A stretch of 64,000 nucleotides of DNA, taken from contig JAGNKY010000006.1 of assembly GCA_017999895.1 (NCBI GenBank), forward strand, positions 1 through 64,000, given 5' to 3'. The position numbers were made by a program, and so were the translations under genes. The stretch comes from Bacteroidales bacterium. Its GTDB lineage: Bacteria > Bacteroidota > Bacteroidia > Bacteroidales > VadinHA17. Shown piece after piece: positions 29,917 to 37,505 of the stretch (within the stretch, counting starts at the first letter, position 1; every line of letters begins with the position of its first letter). Below the pieces are notes generated by a model. The model was given only the letters and a program-made list of their open reading frames with translations, did not search any database and was not told where the DNA came from.

Positions 29917-32036
29917 AAGTCGAGTTGTTTTTTCAGAAGGTTGGCTCTTACTACCCTCACTTTAATTCTGTCGCCCAGCACATATTCTTTTCCCCGGCGT
30001 TTCCCTCTTAAACAATAGTTTTCTTCATCGTATTCATAATAATCATCTTCAAGATCCCTGATGTGAATCATTCCTTCACACTGGTTTTCGATTATTTCGA
30101 CATAAATTCCCCACTCAGTCACCCCTGAAATAACTCCTTCATATATATTACCAATTTTATCTGACATAAACTCAACCTGCTTGTATTTTATTGAAGCTCT
30201 TTCAGCTTCCATAGCAAGACGTTCCATTTTGGATGAATGATCGCAAAGTTTTTCGTACTTTTCTTTTCCTTCCGGATTTTCTCCCTTCAGATACATTGTA
30301 AGCAAACGGTGAACCATCATATCGGGATAGCGCCGGATAGGTGAGGTAAAATGTGTGTAATATCTGAACGCAAGACCATAATGTCCAATATTATTGGTTG
30401 AATATATTGCTTTGGCCATTGATCTTAATGCGAGAGTTTTGATAATATTTTGTTCCTTTTTACCTTCTACCTGAATCAGGAGTTTATTCATTGAGCGTGA
30501 GAGTGAATTTTTCTCATTTCTGTCAAGCTTATAACCAAATCTTTGTATAAAATGACTGAATGAGTCTATCTTTTCTGGATCCGGTTTATCGTGGACACGG
30601 TACACAAAGGTTTTAGCTTTCAATTTTTTGCCAACGAATTCTGCTACTTTTCTGTTTGCAAGAAGCATAAATTCTTCGATAAGTTCATTAGCTGTTCCTG
30701 TATCACGAAACTTTATTGCAAGGGGTTTCCCATTTTTATCAAGATCGAACTCCACTTCAATCCTTTCAAAGAAAAACGAGCCCACTGCAAATCTTTTTTT
30801 TCTCATTATCTGTGCAAGACGGTTCAATGTAATGAGCTGATCTTTCATATCCCCTTCCCCTGTGTCAATAATTCTTTGTGCTTCGCTGTATGTAAACCGT
30901 CTGTCGGATTTGATAATCGTTCTGCCGAACCATTCTGAGAGTACTTCGGCTTTGTCGTTCATTTCAAAAACAGCCGAGTAGGTCAGTCTGTCTTCCCCTG
31001 GATTAAGGGAACAAATGTGGTTTGAAAGCTTTTCAGGAAGCATTGGGACAACCCTATCAACCAGATATATCGAAGTAGTTCTTTGTTGTGCCTCCTTTTC
31101 AAGTAGAGAACCAGGTTTTACATAATAAGTTACATCAGCAATGTGAATACCCACCTCCCAGTTCCCATTGTCGAGTTTATTAAGTGAAATGGCATCATCA
31201 AAGTCTCGTGCATCTGCAGGGTCAATTGTGAAGGTTGGTACTGACCTGAAATCACGTCTGCCTTTAACATCATTCGGCGTAATTCTTTCCTGAATCTTGG
31301 CAGCATCATTTTCTACTTCTGGTGGAAAATCATGTGGAAGTTCAAATTCTGCCAGAATTGCATTCATCTCAGTTTCGTTCTGGCCTGGATAACCGAGTAT
31401 CTCAATTATTTCGGCTATAGGATTCCCTGTCTCTGCATCCCACTCAACAATCCTTGCAACTGCTTTTTGTCCTTGTTTGGCTCCTTTTATTTTAGACCTT
31501 GGAATAAAAAGTTCGAATGGCATGTTCTTGTTATCAGGAACAAGAAAAGTATAATTTGATATTTTCTTAATCGTTCCGACAAATGTTGATTTTGCTCTTT
31601 CAATTATTGAAACAACCTCACCTTCCGGCCGTGCTCCTTTCTTTCTTGCATAAAGTCTGACCTTTACCTTATCGCCGTTAAGAGCGGTGTTAAGATTTCT
31701 GGCAGAAACAAATACGTCCTGGTCAATTTCGTCGGAGATAATATAACCGTAACCCATACTGGTAATATCAACAGTTCCTGTTATGTATCCGCTACCGGCC
31801 TTTATCATGTAACGCCCTCTGCCGGTTTCCTTAATAACACCTTTTGCTGTAAGGTTGGATAGCGCCTGAAGAATCTCTTTGCGTTTATTCTCATCAGTTA
31901 TTTTAAGCTTGCTGGCTATCTGCTTATAATTGAATGACTGCCAGGGGTTGCTGTCAAGAACACTTTTTACAAGTTCTTCAGTTTTTTTAAGAAAAGGGGA
32001 TATGATCTTTTTGTTTTTTGATTTTCTTTTATCCAT
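29904..32036 (-). CDS. rnr: ribonuclease R
   Basis: A 710-residue 3'-5' exoribonuclease of the RNB family. The N-terminal winged-helix part (about 10-85) is followed by cold-shock-like domains, the RNB core with IDPADARDFDDAISL (the catalytic aspartates) and HYTHFTSPIRRYPDMMVHR, and a C-terminal S1 domain (GVISGVTEWGIYVEI). It degrades structured RNA and helps rRNA and mRNA quality control. It is transcribed divergently from the PqqD-like gene; a TACATTTG -7 box precedes it. Confidence 0.96.
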   Translation of the reverse strand: MDKRKSKNKKIISPFLKKTEELVKSVLDSNPWQSFNYKQIASKLKITDENKRKEILQALSNLTAKGVIKETGRGRYMIKAGSGYITGTVDITSMGYGYIISDEIDQDVFVSARNLNTALNGDKVKVRLYARKKGARPEGEVVSIIERAKSTFVGTIKKISNYTFLVPDNKNMPFELFIPRSKIKGAKQGQKAVARIVEWDAETGNPIAEIIEILGYPGQNETEMNAILAEFELPHDFPPEVENDAAKIQERITPNDVKGRRDFRSVPTFTIDPADARDFDDAISLNKLDNGNWEVGIHIADVTYYVKPGSLLEKEAQQRTTSIYLVDRVVPMLPEKLSNHICSLNPGEDRLTYSAVFEMNDKAEVLSEWFGRTIIKSDRRFTYSEAQRIIDTGEGDMKDQLITLNRLAQIMRKKRFAVGSFFFERIEVEFDLDKNGKPLAIKFRDTGTANELIEEFMLLANRKVAEFVGKKLKAKTFVYRVHDKPDPEKIDSFSHFIQRFGYKLDRNEKNSLSRSMNKLLIQVEGKKEQNIIKTLALRSMAKAIYSTNNIGHYGLAFRYYTHFTSPIRRYPDMMVHRLLTMYLKGENPEGKEKYEKLCDHSSKMERLAMEAERASIKYKQVEFMSDKIGNIYEGVISGVTEWGIYVEIIENQCEGMIHIRDLEDDYYEYDEENYCLRGKRRGKEYVLGDRIKVRVVRANLLKKQLDFQLA

Positions 32037-32049
32037 TTTATACTTTTTG

Positions 32050-32057
32050 CAAATGTA
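32050..32057 (-). promoter_or_regulatory. -7 box for rnr
   Basis: On the minus strand TACATTTG matches TAnnTTTG, 13 bp before the rnr start codon. It gives a very short 5' UTR. Confidence 0.5.
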
Positions 32058-32081
32058 ATAATTCGGAAAGGTTAAATTTCA

Positions 32082-32089
32082 TAAATTTG
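32082..32089 (+). promoter_or_regulatory. -7 box for PqqD-like gene
   Basis: TAAATTTG matches TAnnTTTG, 16 bp before the ATG at 32106. It forms a divergent promoter pair with the rnr box. Confidence 0.5.
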
Positions 32090-32105
32090 AAATATAAAGC
32101 TTTTT

Positions 32106-32393
32106 ATGATCAATCTGAAACAGAGTCCATCGCGTTCGCCCTCAGTCGTGTCGCGTAAAACAGGCAATGAATATCTGCTTGTACCGGTTGCAGAAAATAT
32201 TGCCGATATGGACAGTATTTATACCCTGAATGAAACAGGAGCTTTCATCTGGGAATCAATTGACGGCAAAAGAAATATCGAAGAGATTATTCTACTTGTA
32301 GCCGAAGAATTTGAGACAGATACTGAAACGGCGAAAAATGACGTTCTTGAGTTTATTGAAGCGATGAAGAATTATCTAATGATTACGATTTAA
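32106..32393 (+). CDS. PqqD-like RiPP recognition element protein
   Basis: A 95-residue protein of the PqqD fold. It reads from a basic N-terminus through NEYLLVPVAENIADMDSIY, LNETGAFIWESIDG, KRNIEEIILLVAEEF and a helical ETAKNDVLEFIEAMK end. PqqD-like proteins bind leader peptides and present them to maturation enzymes. It is followed by an HPr-kinase-like gene and, past a restriction-modification cassette, by peptidase, transporter and nucleotidyltransferase genes seen in RiPP-type loci. No precursor peptide or cyclase is found next to it. Confidence 0.85.
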   Translation: MINLKQSPSRSPSVVSRKTGNEYLLVPVAENIADMDSIYTLNETGAFIWESIDGKRNIEEIILLVAEEFETDTETAKNDVLEFIEAMKNYLMITI

Positions 32394-32490
32394 TTTATGA
32401 TTTCCTGAATATTAATTAAGGAATTTATTATAAGTTATCGTGGAGAAGTTAATAGTTACAAATTACAACAAGAAGGTCAGGTTATAGGAA

Positions 32491-33372
32491 ATGAAAAGTT
32501 ATTGTCTGAATACGGGAGGATACAGAATAAAGCTCGAGGCCGTTCCGGGTGGTCCTGATTTTCTCCCTTCTGCAAGATTTCAGAAATATATAACCGATGG
32601 TAACAGTTATGACTTTCTTATAAAGGTTCACAGAGGAAGTTACGCTATACCTGATAAGGCTCGAAGAGTTTTTCGTGCACCATGGCAGGAGAATAACGTT
32701 GATAGAACATTAATAACAACCGGTGAATTATGGAGTATTTTTACGAACGGCGATACACTTTATCTGAAAGTTTTTTTCCCATACGACGAAGATTTAAAAA
32801 CAGGCACTCTTGTCTTTTCTCTTAAATCATTTCCCTGGCATCTGTGGATCGAAACAGAAGATAATTCTTTCGATCCTCTCTCTTATCCGCTCGACGGTCT
32901 TTTGCTTTATTACCTTACAGTAATCAACGGAGATATTATGATTCATGCTTCGGGTGTGAACTATGCCGGACGCGGATATGTTTTCAGCGGTATATCGGGC
33001 AAAGGGAAAACAACTATTGCACATCTGTGGGAAGATGAAGGGGCCGGAGTGATTCATGACGACAGGTTGATAATAAGAAGGAGCGGTGATAAATATTTTT
33101 TTTACAATACCCCTGTTTATGAAAATGACGAGCCACGCGAATCGCGCCTCGACAAAATGTTTCTGATAGAACATGGTAAGGAAAATATGATTGTCCCTGT
33201 TTCAGGATCCTCTGCAGTAAGTCAGGTTCTTGCCAACTGTATTCAGCATAACTGGAATATGGAAATTATTGCAGGTTCGATAAAAGCAGTTTCACTTATG
33301 TGCGAATCGATTCCTGTTGCAAAACTGTATTTTAAGCCCGACAGAAATATTGTGGATTTTATTAAGAAGTGA
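32491..33372 (+). CDS. HPr kinase-like protein
   Basis: A 293-residue protein with an unfamiliar N-terminal half (1-140) and an HprK-type kinase C-terminal half. The P-loop is GISGKGKTT (167-175) and HDDR follows at 189-192. HprK-like enzymes in lasso-peptide and related loci can phosphorylate peptides; in other clusters the role is unknown. It lies 97 bp after the PqqD-like gene. The usual partners continue only after the restriction-modification genes. True HPr kinase/phosphorylase is unlikely because the length and N-terminal domain differ. Confidence 0.78.
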   Translation: MKSYCLNTGGYRIKLEAVPGGPDFLPSARFQKYITDGNSYDFLIKVHRGSYAIPDKARRVFRAPWQENNVDRTLITTGELWSIFTNGDTLYLKVFFPYDEDLKTGTLVFSLKSFPWHLWIETEDNSFDPLSYPLDGLLLYYLTVINGDIMIHASGVNYAGRGYVFSGISGKGKTTIAHLWEDEGAGVIHDDRLIIRRSGDKYFFYNTPVYENDEPRESRLDKMFLIEHGKENMIVPVSGSSAVSQVLANCIQHNWNMEIIAGSIKAVSLMCESIPVAKLYFKPDRNIVDFIKK

Positions 33373-33556
33373 GTATAAGAGGACAATGTAATGCTTATAG
33401 TGACGAGCGAAAAACGAAGACTTTGTAAACTAACAATTAAGCTGACCTTAATAAGGACAATTCTAACAATTTTACAAAGAACAATTTGCTGACGCTCAAA
33501 GCCGGCCTGAATGTTCATAAAATTTTTTACAACATACAGTTTTGTTGATAACTATT

Positions 33557-33575
33557 TTGGACTAAAAATGTCCAA
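33557..33575. promoter_or_regulatory. inverted repeat, candidate operator of Xre regulator
   Basis: TTGGAC (33557-33562) and GTCCAA (33570-33575) are separated by 7 bp, just upstream of the -7 box of the regulator gene. This is the size expected for a controller-protein dimer site. Confidence 0.45.
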
Positions 33576-33591
33576 TATAAAAATTTATTTG

Positions 33592-33599
33592 TATTTTTG
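33592..33599 (+). promoter_or_regulatory. -7 box of restriction-modification cassette
   Basis: TATTTTTG matches TAnnTTTG and ends 15 bp before the ATG at 33615. The TTGGAC inverted repeat lies where a -33 element would be. Confidence 0.5.
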
Positions 33600-33614
33600 A
33601 ACAAATCATGACCA

Positions 33615-33935
33615 ATGACATATTTGAAGAGTTATACAACCTTTGGCGAGCATATCAGGACACTTAGAGAAACTGCTGGACTTACATTGAAAGAAGTTGC
33701 TGAAAATGTTGAAATTGATATTTCATTACTGGCTAAAATTGAACGCAACGAGAGACAACCAACCAAAAAATTGATTAAAAACATATCAAACTATTTCAAG
33801 GTTGACGATAAGGAACTCTTCAATGAATTTTTAAGCGACCAGATTGCTTATAAAATTTTAGATGAAGAAGCCGACTTGAACGTATTAAAAGTGGCTGAAA
33901 GGAAAATAAAATATGGAATTACAAAACTTAAGTAA
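33615..33935 (+). CDS. Xre-family regulator of the R-M cassette
   Basis: A 106-residue protein with an HTH_3 domain at about residues 9-65: FGEHIRTLRETAGLTLKEV, then AENVEIDISLLAKIERNER and QPTKKLIKNISNYFKV. The rest is a helical tail. It precedes the methyltransferase gene by 2 bp. Like controller proteins of type II systems it probably times methyltransferase and endonuclease expression, acting on the inverted repeat upstream. A second ATG at 33608 is out of frame. Confidence 0.82.
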   Translation: MTYLKSYTTFGEHIRTLRETAGLTLKEVAENVEIDISLLAKIERNERQPTKKLIKNISNYFKVDDKELFNEFLSDQIAYKILDEEADLNVLKVAERKIKYGITKLK

Positions 33936-33937
33936 AT

Positions 33938-35515
33938 ATGGCAGAATTATTATCAATAAAGGAAGCAAGTAAATGGGCTACCGGGTATTTAGGTAAGAAT
34001 GTTACAACTTCTAACATTTTATATTTAATACAATATGGTAGAATTAAAAAAATTGGCGATAATGGTTCAGCCCAGGTATTGAAGGAAGATCTAATCGAAT
34101 ATTATAAGGACAAAAAAAAGTCTCGCCAGGAAGAATGGAAAGAACAACTTGGAGAAGACCTGAATTGGGCTTTATCATTTGAACAATATAAGGAAGCCGA
34201 AACAACAAAACATGTTCATAGACTTCATCCTTATAAAGGAAAATTCATACCACAATTAGTAGAATATTTTTTAGATGGCCATACAGACAAATTCAAAAAA
34301 GAAGTTTATTTCAGACCAGGTGATATCGTTTTAGACCCATTTTCAGGCAGCGGAACAACTATGGTTCAGGCATGTGAATTGGGCATTCATGCAGTGGGAG
34401 TTGACGTTTCTGCATTTAATGCAATGATTGGAAATTGTAAAGTTGAAAAATACAACCTTGTTGATGTCCAAACTGAAATCAATCTTATTACAAAAGCATT
34501 ATACAAATTCATTGCTGACTCAAAAGCCATAGAATTTGAAGAAAGGTTATTACAAGAGTTGAATGTTTTTAATAATAAATATTTTCCTGTTCCTGAGTAT
34601 GAATACAAGGTTAAGAGAAACGAGATAGATGAAAAAAAATACGGGGCAGAAAAGGAAAAGGAGTTTTTACCAATTTACAACAAATTAGTTAAGGATTACG
34701 GCATAAAACTACGTCAGGAAAAACAGGATTCATTTCTTGGTAAATGGTATTCTCAACATATTCGTGATGAAATCGAATTTGTATATAATGAAATCAGTAA
34801 AATTCAAAATCCACAAACAAAACAAATAATAAGCATAATTCTTAGCAGAACAATTAGAAGTTGTAGGGCAACTACACATGCTGATTTAGCGACATTAATA
34901 GAACCTGTTACAACAACTTATTATTGCAGTAAACACGGTAAAATATGTAAACCCTTATTTTCTATGATGAAATGGTGGTTAACTTATACAAAAGACACTA
35001 TAATACGACTTGGACAATTTAACAAAGTAAGAAAAAACACATTTAATTTTTGCTTGACTGGCGATAGCAGAAACATTGATATTGTGGGAGAATTAAAAAA
35101 GATAAATCCTGATTTTGCAGAATTAGTAAAAAAACAAAAAATAAAAGGTATTTTTTCCTCACCTCCTTATGTTGGCTTAATTGACTATCACGAGCAGCAT
35201 GCTTATGCATACGATTTATTTGGTTTTGAAAGAAAGGACGAATTAGAAATCGGTCCCTTGTATAAAGGACAGGGCAAAGAAGCCAAGCAAAGTTATATTG
35301 AAGGCATCAGTGCAGTTCTTAAAAATGTTATAAGATTTTTAGTGGATGACTATGATATTTTCATGGTGGCTAACGATAAGTACAATATGTATCCAACTAT
35401 TGCTGAAAAAGCTGGAATGAAAATTGTAAACCAATACAAACGACCCGTTTTAAACAGAACTGAGAAAGATAAAGGGGCATACGCTGAAATAATTTTTCAT
35501 TTAAAAAGAAAATAA
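33938..35515 (+). CDS. DNA methyltransferase with N-terminal excisionase-like HTH
   Basis: A 525-residue amino-methyltransferase. Residues 1-50 (LLSIKEASKWATGYLG ... IQYGRIKKIGD) look like a MerR/excisionase-type HTH. The SAM motif DPFSGSGTT starts at D133, with VGVDVSAFN behind it. The catalytic SSPPY motif (S408-Y411) comes about 270 residues later, with the presumed target-recognition region between them. SPPY fits N4-cytosine or N6-adenine methylation. It protects the host DNA from the endonuclease encoded 102 bp downstream. Confidence 0.88.
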   Translation: MAELLSIKEASKWATGYLGKNVTTSNILYLIQYGRIKKIGDNGSAQVLKEDLIEYYKDKKKSRQEEWKEQLGEDLNWALSFEQYKEAETTKHVHRLHPYKGKFIPQLVEYFLDGHTDKFKKEVYFRPGDIVLDPFSGSGTTMVQACELGIHAVGVDVSAFNAMIGNCKVEKYNLVDVQTEINLITKALYKFIADSKAIEFEERLLQELNVFNNKYFPVPEYEYKVKRNEIDEKKYGAEKEKEFLPIYNKLVKDYGIKLRQEKQDSFLGKWYSQHIRDEIEFVYNEISKIQNPQTKQIISIILSRTIRSCRATTHADLATLIEPVTTTYYCSKHGKICKPLFSMMKWWLTYTKDTIIRLGQFNKVRKNTFNFCLTGDSRNIDIVGELKKINPDFAELVKKQKIKGIFSSPPYVGLIDYHEQHAYAYDLFGFERKDELEIGPLYKGQGKEAKQSYIEGISAVLKNVIRFLVDDYDIFMVANDKYNMYPTIAEKAGMKIVNQYKRPVLNRTEKDKGAYAEIIFHLKRK

Positions 35516-35617
35516 TTTTTTTATGACACAAAAATTTGATATTAGGTAAGAGTTATTTATTTGAAAAAAGAGGTCTATATTCAAATTCAAAAACAAAACG
35601 ACTAATTGAAGAAATTA

Positions 35618-36673
35618 ATGCCATTAGCGAATAAGCAAAAAGAAAAAATATCAATTGAGGTTATAAAAACCTTAGTAACCCGTTTTGGAACTTTTCCTGA
35701 GGATGCATCAAATAATAGAAATGCGCCTTTTCACGAAGCATTTCTTAATGCTTTTTCAGATAAATTAAATGGCAAAATATCTAACACACCTTTTTTCATT
35801 AGTTTGACTAGTTGGCTACAAGGGTTAAACACAACACTTGGTCAAACATTCTTTGAAAATGTTGCTCATCACTTATGTAATGGTGAAAAAAGAGAATATA
35901 CCTCCAGGAAATTAGGTAACCTTCAAATTACTCAAACTCAAAAGACTAACATAAATAATATTATTACTAATTTAAGCAATGCAACTTATACTCCCAATTT
36001 AACTTATGAAAATAATTTGATTTTTCAGAATGACAATACAGTGTTAGTAAATGCAATTGATTTTTCAGCAGATGTATTCATAGAAGATGTAGATTCAATA
36101 ACTGCGATTGAATTAAAGTCTGTAAAACCAAATTCAGGAGAAATGCGGGGTGAAAAACAGAAAATTCTTGAAGGTAAAGCGGCTTTATACAGACAGTTTC
36201 CTGGGAAACGAATTAAATTCTTCATAGGATTTCCTTTTGATCCAACTGTAAATCCGGCCACCGAATCTGTAACAAGTTATGATAAACCAAGGTTTTTAGG
36301 TTCGATAATCAATATGACTAAGTACTTTGCGTCTGATGAGACACTGGTTGCCAGTGAACTCTGGGACATGCTTTCTGGTCAGCTATATACAATGGAGGAC
36401 ATTTTAGAAATTATCAATAAAATTTCAACCACTGATTTTCTCAATAAATTTCAGCTTTTATCTGACAACAAAAAAAGGATGAGGCCTGAATATAGAACCC
36501 AACTAATTGAATGGAATTTGTATTCAGAACTTGAGCTAATTGATAATAATGACAGAATAATTAACAGAATCAGAGACGATAAAAATTTGATAAAGACATA
36601 TAATAAAACAGCTTTTGATAACAAAGGAAATTACAATACAGACAGATACACAACATTAAAAGAATTAATTTAA
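35618..36673 (+). CDS. type II restriction endonuclease, TdeIII-like
   Basis: A 351-residue protein resembling the TdeIII endonuclease family. I chose the ATG at 35618; a TTG four codons upstream is possible. A PD-(D/E)XK-type core is suggested by SADVFIEDVDSITAIELKS, with an aspartate strand followed by E-x-K, and a GEMRGEKQKILEGKAAL helix. KRIKFFIGFPFDP is a further beta strand. It lies behind its methyltransferase in one operon. Target sequence unknown. Confidence 0.75.
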   Translation: MPLANKQKEKISIEVIKTLVTRFGTFPEDASNNRNAPFHEAFLNAFSDKLNGKISNTPFFISLTSWLQGLNTTLGQTFFENVAHHLCNGEKREYTSRKLGNLQITQTQKTNINNIITNLSNATYTPNLTYENNLIFQNDNTVLVNAIDFSADVFIEDVDSITAIELKSVKPNSGEMRGEKQKILEGKAALYRQFPGKRIKFFIGFPFDPTVNPATESVTSYDKPRFLGSIINMTKYFASDETLVASELWDMLSGQLYTMEDILEIINKISTTDFLNKFQLLSDNKKRMRPEYRTQLIEWNLYSELELIDNNDRIINRIRDDKNLIKTYNKTAFDNKGNYNTDRYTTLKELI

Positions 36674-37033
36674 TGCCAATCCTTAGCAGTTGTACACATT
36701 GGCAAGCCCTACAAGCTGACACACAAGCCAAAGCTTGCCAAAGAGTATGCCTGTCTTTCCCTGGAAAGAAAAACTTAAAAATTTCCTTCTCTTCTAATAA
36801 TTTTAAAAACGTCAGCACACAAAACGACATTAAAAAAATCAAACTGTTAGTTGTAGCACCTAATAATGAAAAGAGTTGCAAGTTGCGTATGCCAAAGATG
36901 TCAGCCTATAATAGTGTGAATGTAGTAATTGCTGGTAAAGTGATAAAAAGAAAGTCAGTGCATCTATTAAACTTTATGCTAAATGGACAGGTGAGTACTA
37001 CTAATCCGTTACTGCACATTCAATCAAACTATT
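36674..37033. other. right flank of R-M cassette, stem-loop and no clear gene
   Basis: A 9-bp perfect inverted repeat TTGGCAAGC (36699-36707) / GCTTGCCAA (36733-36741) lies just behind the endonuclease gene. It could be a terminator-like fold or a recombination site. A 122-codon open frame (36673-37041) crosses the region but has no family resemblance and a poor composition, so I do not call it a gene. It probably marks the right edge of the inserted cassette. Confidence 0.4.
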
Positions 37034-37474
37034 ATGAATAAGAAATACAAAAATATTTCTGAAATAAAGAATATGAGTGTGTCACTTCTTAGTGAAGGGA
37101 AGACTATAAGGATAAAAGCGCATGGTTACAGTATGTATCCGACGATAAAACCCGGAACTGTAATTTTAATTGAACCTGTCAGGAAAAAAGGCCATCCTGG
37201 CGTGGGCGAGATTGTGGCAATTAAAAAGGAAAAAGGTATCATTGTGCACAGAATTGTTAAAGTTATCTATGAAGAAGGGGTAAGAAAATATATTGCACGC
37301 GGCGACAGTAATTCTCATCCCGATCCGCCGGTGACAGCAGATGTGATTGTAGGAAGGGTAACTGGAATGGAAGGCTTCTCTACACTGCCTGAGAATTTTA
37401 AAAGAAAACCGCATTATTTTCTGAACCGCCTCAAAGTTATATGGCTGCAGATATGTAATAAATTACGCCACTGA
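37034..37474 (+). CDS. S24/S26-type peptidase-like protein
   Basis: A 146-residue protein with the signal-peptidase-like fold. The nucleophile motif is GYSMYPTIKPG with Ser33. The second motif is EIVAIKKEKGIIVHRIVKV, where the general-base lysine is expected, and YIARGDSNSHPDP follows as in signal peptidase box E. It has no N-terminal membrane helix. Such soluble S26-like proteins are common in RiPP and export gene sets and could trim a peptide. It is followed by an ABC transporter gene in the same direction. Confidence 0.8.
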   Translation: MNKKYKNISEIKNMSVSLLSEGKTIRIKAHGYSMYPTIKPGTVILIEPVRKKGHPGVGEIVAIKKEKGIIVHRIVKVIYEEGVRKYIARGDSNSHPDPPVTADVIVGRVTGMEGFSTLPENFKRKPHYFLNRLKVIWLQICNKLRH

Positions 37475-37505
37475 CCGGAGGAGAATCGCCTGAAAAAATT
37501 ATTCT

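Larger units (their letters stand above)
33373..33614. other. left flank of restriction-modification cassette
   Basis: No gene. It contains CTTTGTAAA and TTTACAAAG arms about 45 bp apart (about 33421-33481) enclosing CCTTAATAAGG and two copies of CTAACAATT. The operator-like TTGGAC repeat and a -7 box follow nearer the regulator gene. The insertion boundary of the cassette probably lies here. Confidence 0.4.

Noticed and set aside
35536..35634. 32-codon frame (TTG start) before the endonuclease gene
   Set aside because: The peptide has a protein-like end (LIEEINAISE), but it is too short, lacks an ATG and overlaps the endonuclease start. Perhaps a remnant.
36699..36741. Integron attC site
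   Set aside because: A palindromic stem exists, but the R and L core sites cannot be recognised and no integrase is in the window.
36673..37041. 122-codon open frame as a gene
   Set aside because: No recognisable domain, it overlaps both neighbours, and a stem-loop sits at its start. More likely flanking non-coding DNA.
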